Shown piece after piece: positions 35,120 through 42,700 of a stretch of 64,000 nucleotides of DNA (positions are counted from its first letter, which is position 1; the number at the start of each line of letters is the position of its first letter). The position numbers were made by a program, and so were the translations under genes. Under the pieces are notes generated by a model. It was not told the origin of the DNA, did not search any database, and was given only the letters and a program-made list of their open reading frames with translations. The stretch comes from Arthrobacter sp. PM3 (GTDB lineage Bacteria; Actinomycetota; Actinomycetes; Actinomycetales; Micrococcaceae), in contig NZ_CP022314.1 of assembly GCF_003352915.1 (NCBI RefSeq), positions 3,570,020 to 3,634,019 on the forward strand, read 5' to 3'.

Positions 35120-36130
35120 GTGGCGATGACATTGGGACAGTTGCGGACGTTCGCCCTGGTGGCCAAACTGGGATCGCTGCACGCCGCCGCGGCCCAGTTG
35201 GGAGTCAGCGAACCCGCCGTGTCGACGGCGCTCGCCGCCCTCAGGCAGGACCTCGGCGACCCCCTCTTTGTGCGCGCCCACGGCGGCATCGCGCTAACCC
35301 CCGGCGGCCGGGCGCTCGCCGAATACGCCCAGGACATCGTGGGCCTGGCGGACAAAGCCCGGTGGGAAGTGGCGCACGCCCAGACCGAGACGGGGCGATT
35401 GAAAATCGTGGCGACGGCACCGTTCGCGGAACACGCCGCCGGCCGGCTGCTGGACCTGTTCACCCGGCGGGTTCCCGGCGCCTCCGTCGATGTCGTGGTG
35501 GAGGAAGCCGAGGACATTGCCTCGCTGTTGCTGGAGCGTGTCTATGACATCGCCCTCGGAGCCCGGCCCGCCGTCCCCAACGGCGCGGCCGCCAACGGCA
35601 CTGCCCCCAAAGTCGCCGCCGACGTCGGCCTCGACTCCGTGCCGTTCCTGCGGTACCAGCGGATCTTCGTGGTCGCCGCGGGACATTCCCTCGCCGCCCT
35701 CCACGGGCCGGTGCGGCTGGCCGACCTGCTCGGCCGGCCGTGGTTCGCCGGCCCGGCGGGAGTCCAGGAGGCCAGCGAGGAAGGGCGATGGCTGGCTTCC
35801 CAAGGGGTTGCGCCGGAGATCGTCCAGCTCAGCAGCGAGACGGAGGCCCTAGCCGCTGTCCGCGCGGGGGAGGGAACGATGCTGGCGCTCGGGCACATCG
35901 TCGCTGCTGAACTCCGCAGCGGCTCCCTGGTGCGGGTGCCGGTGGTCGGGACGCCGATCGCCGGCCTCTGGTGGGCCAGCACCCTGGACCGCCGCCGCGC
36001 CACCTCCATGGCGCTGACCCTGCAGAAGTTCGCCGGCACGGCCGACGCCACCGCGGCCATGGTCGCCCCCGGCGGATCCCGCGGACTGGAGCGCCGCGGA
36101 TCCAAGTTCCACGTGGCGCTCTGGAGCTAA
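35120..36130 (+). CDS. LysR-family transcriptional regulator, divergent from cox
   Basis: A 336-residue LysR-type regulator. The N-terminal winged helix-turn-helix is clear (LRTFALVAKLGSLHAAAAQL, EPAVSTALAALRQDLGDPLF, LTPGGRAL) and the effector-binding domain spans about 90-300. Its position, divergent from coxM with a dyad between them, makes it the likely regulator of CO oxidation. The inducer is unknown. Start GTG 35120 is preferred; ATG 35126 is possible. The last ~30 residues (SRGLERRGSKFHVALWS) extend beyond the usual fold. Confidence 0.9.
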   Translation: MAMTLGQLRTFALVAKLGSLHAAAAQLGVSEPAVSTALAALRQDLGDPLFVRAHGGIALTPGGRALAEYAQDIVGLADKARWEVAHAQTETGRLKIVATAPFAEHAAGRLLDLFTRRVPGASVDVVVEEAEDIASLLLERVYDIALGARPAVPNGAAANGTAPKVAADVGLDSVPFLRYQRIFVVAAGHSLAALHGPVRLADLLGRPWFAGPAGVQEASEEGRWLASQGVAPEIVQLSSETEALAAVRAGEGTMLALGHIVAAELRSGSLVRVPVVGTPIAGLWWASTLDRRRATSMALTLQKFAGTADATAAMVAPGGSRGLERRGSKFHVALWS

Positions 36131-36276
36131 GGCACCTGGCTCCGATTCCTCCCCCGGGTACCTTCCGAATCCGCGGGCCCGGCCCCGCTGCCGCTGTGTC
36201 GCGTTGCACTACGCCGGGGCGGGTGCTACCCCTTGAGGGTTAGACGATCCGTTCACCACCGTGAGAAGGAGTAGTT

Positions 36277-36594
36277 ATGACGTTGTCCCGGGACGAAGAC
36301 AGCTCGCTGCGGCACTGGAGCAGCCGGCTCATCCAGGCCCTGCAAATCCTTGACCTGGAAGTCGACCACGAAAAGATCGTCCAGGTCGCGGACGAATCCG
36401 TTAAGGCCGTCGGCCCGCACGCCGATGCCATCAGCGCCTTCATCGTCGGCTACGCGGCCGGCACCGCGTCCACCCACGGCCGCAAGGGCACGCAGGAGGC
36501 CGTGCACGCGGCGTCGAACAAGGTCATTGAGCTCTGCGAACACGGTGAGGCCGGCGGTCCCGACGAGGAAGGCTGGACCAAACGGGCCCAGTAG
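36277..36594 (+). CDS. DUF6457 domain protein
   Basis: A 105-residue helical protein. The pattern WSSRLIQALQILDLEVDHEK, ADESVKAVGPHADAISAFIVGYAAG matches DUF6457, a family found beside or fused to molybdenum-cofactor guanylyltransferase (MobA) in actinobacteria. Its exact function is unknown; a role in Mo-cofactor supply fits its location between the cox operon and a formate-dehydrogenase-like molybdoenzyme. GAAGGAG stands 6 nt before the ATG. Confidence 0.7.
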   Translation: MTLSRDEDSSLRHWSSRLIQALQILDLEVDHEKIVQVADESVKAVGPHADAISAFIVGYAAGTASTHGRKGTQEAVHAASNKVIELCEHGEAGGPDEEGWTKRAQ

Positions 36595-36690
36595 CCGTGC
36601 CGCTCCACTAGCACCGTGCCAGGGTCTACTGGTGGGCCGGGTTTATTGGTGCGCCGTGGTTCCTGGGTGCGCCGTACCCGGCAGGGACCC

Positions 36691-36799
36691 CGTCCCGTGG
36701 GACATGCTCATTCTTCGGGGCGGGACACCCCGTCCCGTGGGACATGCTCATTCTTCGGGGCGGGACACCCCGGCCCGGGGGGACATGCTCATTCTTGGG
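36691..36799 (+). repeat. Tandem 40-bp repeats, family A (GGGACATGCTCATTCTT)
   Basis: Two identical 40-bp units (36691-36730 and 36731-36770) and a third, diverged partial unit (36771-36799). Each contains GTCCC-GT-GGGAC, a small palindrome, followed by ATGCTCATTCTTCGGGG. Confidence 0.85.
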
Positions 36800-36824
36800 C
36801 ACCAAGGACGGGCATAGTGGGTCT

Positions 36825-36925
36825 ATGTCCAGTGGCCGGGGCCAAGGGAGGGCATGTCCCGTGGGGGCGGGGGCGGCCGGGGAGCATGTCCAGTGGCCGG
36901 GGCCAAAGGAGGGCATGTCCCGTGG
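36825..36925 (-). repeat. 40-bp direct repeats, family B, inverted relative to family A
   Basis: Copies at 36825-36864 and 36886-36925 differ by one base. On the minus strand each begins CCACGGGACATGCCCTCC, so the GGGACATGC core faces the opposite way from family A. Confidence 0.85.
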
Positions 36926-36955
36926 CCCCGGCCATCTAGGCGGGGAGCAGTGCCG

Positions 36956-39304
36956 CTAGGGGGCGGCGGTCCCGGCGGCTACTTCCCTCGCGGGCTCGGG
37001 CGCCTGGTCCGGGCTCGGCTCCAGGCGGACGATGACCGCCTTCGACACCGGGGTGTTGCTGCCCTCGGCCGTGTGGTTCAACGGCACGAGCACGTTGGCC
37101 TCGGGGTAGTATGCGGCAGCGCAGCCGCGGGCGGTGGGATAGGAGACCACGCGGAACCTGCGGACCACGCGCTCCTCGCCGTCGTCGTGCACGCCGCGGA
37201 TGTCCACGAACTGCCCGTCGGCGAGGCCGAGTTCGGCGAGGTCGTCCGGGTTTACGAACACCACGTGCCGGCCCTTCTTGATGCCCCGGTAGCGGTCGTT
37301 GTGCGAATAGATCGTCGTGTTGAACTGGTCGTGGGAGCGCATGCTCTGCAGGATCAGGGTGCCTGCCGGGCGTTCGACAGGTTCGAGCTCGTTGACGGTG
37401 AGGACGGCCTTGCCGGTGGGCGTCGGGAATGTGCGGGAGTCGCGGGGACCGTTGGCCAGGATGAACCCGCCCTCCTGCCGGATCCGTTCGTTGTAGTCCT
37501 CGCACCCGCCCACCACATGGGAAATGTGCTCACGGATGAGGTCATAGTTCTTTTCGAAGCCGTCCCAGTCGGCCCTGATCCTGTCACCGACCAGGAGTTT
37601 GCCCAGCCGGCTCAGGATGGCCGGTTCCGAGAGCAGCTGGTGCGAGACAGGCTCGACACTGCCCCAGGACGGGTGCACGGCGCAGACGGTGTCCTCCACG
37701 GAGACGAACTGCGGCCCGGATTCCTGGATGTCAATCTCGGTCCGGCCCATCGTGGGGAGGATGAGGGCCTCGCGGCCGGTGACTGTGTGCGAGCGGTTAA
37801 GCTTCGTGGAGATCTGGACCGTCATCTCGGTGTTGCCCATGGCGGCCTCGGCCGCGTTGGTGTCCGAGATGGCGCCGACAAAGTTGCCGCCGAGGGCCAC
37901 GAAAACTTTGATGCCGCCGTCGCGCATCTTGTTGACGGTCTCCACGGCATCCGTGCCGTGCTCGCGGGGCGGCTCGAAGTCAAACTCCTTGCCGAGGGCG
38001 TCCATGAAGGACTGCGGCATTTGCTCCCAGATGCCCATGGTGCGGTCGCCCTGCACGTTGCTGTGCCCGCGGATCGGCGAGGCGCCGGCGCCGGGCTTGC
38101 CGATGTTGCCGCGGAGCAGGAGGAGGTTGATGATCTCCTTGATCGTGGCCACGCCCTTTTTCTGCTGCGTGATGCCCATCGCCCAGGTGATGATGACTTT
38201 CTCCGCTTTAAGGTAGCGGGCAGCGAGTTCGTCGATGTCCTCGCTGCGCAGGCCCGTGGCTTCCAGGACGGCGCGCTCATCCAGCAGGGCCAGGTGCTCC
38301 CTGAGCTCGTCGAGTCCTTCGCAGTGTTCAGCGAGGAACGCGTGGTCCAGGACCGTTCCGGGGTTCTTTGCCTCGGCCTCGAGGATGCGCTTGGATACGG
38401 CCTGCAGCAGTGCCATGTCGCCGCCGATCCGGATCTGCAGGAACTGGTCCGCGATCTGGACGCCGTGGCCGATCACGCCGTTGACCTGCTGCGGGTTCTT
38501 GTACCGCCGCAGCCCGGCCTCGGGGAGGGGATTGACGGCGACGATCTCGCCTCCGTTGCGCTTGCAGGCCTCGAGTTCTGTCATCATCCGGGGGTGGTTC
38601 GTCCCGGGGTTCTGGCCCATGATGATGATCAGGTCAGCGTCGGCGTAGTCGTCAAAGTTCACGGTTGCCTTGCCGATGCCGATGGTCTGGCCCAGGCCCC
38701 AGCCCGAGGACTCGTGGCACATGTTCGAACAGTCCGGCAGGTTGTTGGTCCCGTAGCCGCGGACCAGCAACTGGTAGAGGAAGGCCGCCTCATTCGAGGT
38801 CCGCCCGCTCGTGTAGAACGCCGCATGGTCGGGGGAGTCCAGGCCCTTGAGCTTGTCGGCCAGGATCCGGAGGGCCTCGTCCCAGCTCACCGGCTTGTAG
38901 TGGTCCTCGCCGGCCGGCTTGTACACGGGCTCGGTCAAGCGCCCCTGCATGCCCAGCCAGTACTCGGTGCGGCCGCGCAGCTCGCTGACCGGGTGCTCGG
39001 CCCAGAAAGTTCCGGGAACCAGCACGGGGGTCGCTTCCCAGGTGACTGCTTTGGCGCCGTTCTCACAGAACTCAAACGCCTTCCGGTGGTGCGGATCCGG
39101 CCACGCGCAACTCGGGCAGTCGAAGCCGTCCTTCTGGTTCATGGCCATGACGGTCTTGCGGGTCCTGTTCAGCCCCATCTGCTCGATGGCCGGCTTCATG
39201 GAGTGATACACGCCCGGGACGCCGGCAGCCCAGCTCTTCGGGCCGTTCCCGACCTCAAGCTCCTTCTCGGACGGTTCCTCAATGTGAGGGGTCTTGCGAG
39301 TCAC
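36956..39304 (-). CDS. FdhF/YdeP-family molybdopterin oxidoreductase
   Basis: A 782-residue member of the FdhF/YdeP family of Mo-bisPGD oxidoreductases, related to formate dehydrogenase alpha subunits. Visible: FDCPSCAWPDPHHRKAFEFC near residue 60, GRTSNEAAFLYQLLVRGYGT, IIIMGQNPGTNHPR (cofactor binding), MGITQQKKGVATI, LLLLRGNIGKPGAG, and a C-terminal molydopterin-dinucleotide-binding domain (THSHDQFN-like MRSHDQFNTTIYSHNDRYRG). YdeP contributes to acid resistance in E. coli; the substrate is not known. The start is GTG, with AAGGGAAG just upstream. It probably uses the same Mo-cofactor supply as the cox operon. Confidence 0.88.
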   Translation of the reverse strand: MTRKTPHIEEPSEKELEVGNGPKSWAAGVPGVYHSMKPAIEQMGLNRTRKTVMAMNQKDGFDCPSCAWPDPHHRKAFEFCENGAKAVTWEATPVLVPGTFWAEHPVSELRGRTEYWLGMQGRLTEPVYKPAGEDHYKPVSWDEALRILADKLKGLDSPDHAAFYTSGRTSNEAAFLYQLLVRGYGTNNLPDCSNMCHESSGWGLGQTIGIGKATVNFDDYADADLIIIMGQNPGTNHPRMMTELEACKRNGGEIVAVNPLPEAGLRRYKNPQQVNGVIGHGVQIADQFLQIRIGGDMALLQAVSKRILEAEAKNPGTVLDHAFLAEHCEGLDELREHLALLDERAVLEATGLRSEDIDELAARYLKAEKVIITWAMGITQQKKGVATIKEIINLLLLRGNIGKPGAGASPIRGHSNVQGDRTMGIWEQMPQSFMDALGKEFDFEPPREHGTDAVETVNKMRDGGIKVFVALGGNFVGAISDTNAAEAAMGNTEMTVQISTKLNRSHTVTGREALILPTMGRTEIDIQESGPQFVSVEDTVCAVHPSWGSVEPVSHQLLSEPAILSRLGKLLVGDRIRADWDGFEKNYDLIREHISHVVGGCEDYNERIRQEGGFILANGPRDSRTFPTPTGKAVLTVNELEPVERPAGTLILQSMRSHDQFNTTIYSHNDRYRGIKKGRHVVFVNPDDLAELGLADGQFVDIRGVHDDGEERVVRRFRVVSYPTARGCAAAYYPEANVLVPLNHTAEGSNTPVSKAVIVRLEPSPDQAPEPAREVAAGTAAP

Positions 39305-39785
39305 GTGAACTTCCCTTCTGCCAACACTGTCCGGACAGGGCCGTATGCCGCTCTGCCACTATGCACCCTACCGTCAGGCCTATCAGCTGACCCGGAGCGC
39401 CGCAAGCGATCCGCCGGCCGCCGCTGCCGGAACCTTGCACCGCCCGGACGCACGCGCAATGTACGCCGGGAACTTCCTGCATGCCGGCTGCAAGTAGCGG
39501 GCGCTAAAAAAACGAGTTCCACAGGGGTAGCCGTTACCTGCCCGTTACCTGCCGGCGCATCCCCTGCAGTGGTCGGCCCGCGTAAGCCGGATTGGCGCCC
39601 GCGGAGCCGGCACGAGTAGTTCACGGCGCCAGCCCGGGTACCCGATGCCCCGAATCCGGGTGGTCGGGAGCTGCCAAAATCGACGGACCGCGGTCCGGTT
39701 AAAAACTCAGGGGGAATTCCCAGCTTTCCCCAAGGAGGAACCCAGCACTCTTTGTCCATCACTCACTCCAAGAGGCAGGTGTGCA
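39305..39785. other. 481-bp divergent intergenic region before the peroxidase
   Basis: Holds promoters for the fdhF-like gene and the large peroxidase; no gene. It contains an 11-nt tandem repeat, CCGTTACCTG at 39531-39540 and 39542-39551; a 14-bp perfect palindrome CGGACCGCGGTCCG (39684-39697) followed by an A-rich TTAAAAACT; and the palindrome GGGAATTCCC (39712-39721). A strong Shine-Dalgarno-like AAGGAGG (39732-39738) has no start codon at the right distance. Confidence 0.6.
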
Positions 39786-42700
39786 ATGAATTTGTTCACA
39801 TGCAGGAAGGTCGACGGCCAAAGACGTGTCTTCAGTCGACCCACCCGCGCAGTTGCCGCAGGGACAGCGATGACCCTGCTCAGTTTCATCGGGCTCACCA
39901 CCGCGGCGCTTGGCGCCCACGCCGCCCCGGCTCCCGTCGGTGCAGGCTTCACAGTCACCCCGGCCGACCTGGCCTACATCCTCAAACAGATCAAGATCGC
40001 CGAGGCGCACGTCGCCAACACGACGTCGGCCACCGGCCCCTGCGGGGCACTCGTCGGGCGCGGCCCCAACCAGATCCCCGACGCGCTCACTTCCTACGGC
40101 CTCCGCACCGTTGACGGCTCGTGCAACAACCTGCTTGCCGGCCGCGAAACTTACGGGGCCGCTGACCAGGTGTTTCCGCGTTTAACGACGCCGTCGTTCG
40201 CGACAGCGGATTCCGTGCCGGCCGGCTTCGGCCCGGCCGGCACGTCGTCCTACCAACAGAAGTCGGGCAACGTGTTCGACGCCCAGCCCCGCCAGATCAG
40301 CAACCTGATCGTGGACCAGGCCGCCACGAACCCGGCCGCCGTGGCCGCTGCCGGATTCCCGGTCCGGACCCAGGGCAACCCGGGGCTCTTCCCGTGCACC
40401 ACAGATCCCGACCCGCTGGCAAACCCGCCGGTCGCTGGCGTGCCGGCTGGCTGTGTTCCCACCGGGGACACGCTGTTCATCCCCAACGTCACCACCGACG
40501 TCGGCCTCTCCCCACCCTACAACTCCCTGTTCACGCTGTTCGGGCAGTTCTTCGACCACGGCGTGGACCAGACCGTCAAGGGCGGCGGCTCAGTGTTCGT
40601 TCCGCTCAAGGCCGACGACCCGCTGATCACTGTGGGTCCCGACGGCAAGGCCGGCACCGGTGACGAAGTGGCGCCCAACAGCCCCAACGCGTTCATGGTC
40701 CTGACCCGCGGGCAGAACCAGCCCGGCCCCGACGGTGTGCTGGGGACCGCGGACGACGTGCAGGAAACCAACAACACGGACTCGCCCTACGTTGACCAGT
40801 CCCAGACCTACACGTCCCACCCGTCCCATCAGGTGTTCCTCCGGGAGTACATCAACAACGCCGACGGCCGGCCGGTGTCCACCGGCAAGCTGCTGGGCGG
40901 TCCCGCCGGCCCCACCGCGGGCGGCATGGCCACCTGGCAGGACGTGAAGTTGCAGGCGGAGATCTTCCTGGGCCTCAGGCTGCAGGATAGGGACGTCACC
41001 AACATCCCCATGATTGCCGCGGACCCGTACGGGAAGTTCATCCCCGGCCCTGCCCGCGGACTGCCGCAGTACGTCACCCAGACCGGACTGGTCGAAGGCA
41101 ATACGGCCAACCCGGTGCCGGTGCCGGCCAACGTCCGGTACTTCGACACCCCGTTCCTGACCGACATCGCGCACAACGCCGATCCCTCGCCGCAGGACAC
41201 GGACCGCAACCCTGCCACCCCGCCGGTAGCGCCCACCCCGGACGCGGACAACACGGCGTCGGCGGACTTTGCGAACCAGCCCGCCGGGACCTACGACGAC
41301 GAGATGCTCAACGCGCACTTCTGCGCCGGTGACGGCCGGGTCAACGAGAACATCGGCCTGACCGCCATCCACCAGGTGTTCCACTCGGAACATGACCGCC
41401 TCGTCGCCGACATGCAGAACACCCTGACCAACGACACCTCAGCCACCGGCGTTGCCGCACTGGCCGAGTGGAAGCTGGCCGCCGGTGCGAACGGGTGGAA
41501 CGGCGAGCGCCTGTTCCAGGCGGCCCGGTTCGTGACGGAAATGGAGTACCAGCACCTGGTCTTCGAAGAATTCGCGCGCAAGGTCCAGCCTGCGGTCCAG
41601 CCGTTCCACGTCTACCACACGGACCTCAACGCGGCCGTGAAGGCGGAGTTCGCCCACGCGGTGTACCGGTTCGGGCACTCGATGCTGACCGAGACGATCT
41701 CCCGGACCAACTCGGACGGCAGCGACAACTCCATCTCCCTGCTTGACGGCTTCCTGAACCCGCCGGAGTACATCAACGGCGGATCAGCAGGGTCGCTGAC
41801 CTCGGAAGACGCCGCCGGCAGCATCGTGATGGGCATGAGCGACCAGGTGGGCAACGAACTCGACGAGTTCGTGACCGGCACCCTGCGGAACAACCTGCTC
41901 GGGCTTCCGCTGGACCTGGCGACGATCAACATGACACGGGCCCGGTCCGAGGGTGTCCCGCCGCTCAACGAGCTGCGGCGCCAGATCAACAATGCCACGG
42001 GTGACGCGCAGCTGGCCCCCTACACCAGCTGGGCTGACTACGGGCAAAACCTCAAGCACCCGGAATCGCTGATCAACTTCGTTGCGGCCTACGGCACCTA
42101 CCCGACCATCACCACCGAAACCACGCTGGCGGGCAAGCGGGCGGCTGCCAAGGCGATCGTTGATCCGGGGCCGCTCGCAACCCCTCCCACGGCCGACATG
42201 ACGGACTTCATGAACAGCGCCGGACTGTGGGCGACGCAGGAGACCGGCCTGAACAAAGTTGACCTCTGGGTGGGCGGCCTGGCCGAGAAGACGAACCTCT
42301 TCGGCGGGCTCCTCGGTAGCACGTTCAACTACGTGTTTGAGAACCAGCTGACCGACCTGCAAAACGGCGACCGCTTCTACTACCTGCTGCGCACGCCGGG
42401 CATGAACCTGCGGGCGCAGCTGGAGAGCAACTCGTTCGCCGAGATGATCATGCGCAACACCAACGCGCACTCGCTCAAGGCGGACGCGTTCGCCACGGCG
42501 GACTGCAAGTTCCAGCTGCGCAACCTGGCCGGCACTCCGGAAGGCTATGCGGCGTCCGGAACGACGGTCGCCGACGACGCCACCACCGAGTGCCAGGAGA
42601 ACCTGCTGCTTCTGCGCAAGCCGGACGGCACCATCCAGTACATGGAGAAGAACACGGTCGATCCCAGCGGCATCAACGGCCAGTCCGTTTACAACGGCAC

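Larger units (their letters stand above)
36595..36955. other. 361-bp intergenic region rich in repeats
   Basis: No gene supported between the DUF6457 gene and the fdhF-like stop codon. Short frames on both strands only reflect the repeats. Both repeat families described next share the core GGGACATGC, in opposite orientations. Confidence 0.6.

Noticed and set aside
36691..36925. A CRISPR array
   Set aside because: Units are contiguous or separated by unequal repeat-like sequence rather than unique equal-length spacers, and no cas genes are near.
36616..36939. Small frames with repeated peptide units over the 36.7-36.9 kb repeats
   Set aside because: The peptide repeats (HAHSSG, PKNEHVP) only mirror the 40-bp DNA repeats, in several frames and on both strands, without ribosome sites.
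36854..39619. A 921-codon plus-strand frame
   Set aside because: Antisense to the FdhF/YdeP-type gene, whose protein has clear molybdoenzyme motifs; no domain in the plus-strand reading.
39732..39765. Strong AAGGAGG taken as the ribosome site of a peroxidase start further upstream
   Set aside because: No in-frame start codon lies 5-10 nt after it; the signal peptide begins properly at ATG 39786, so it was noted only as an orphan site.
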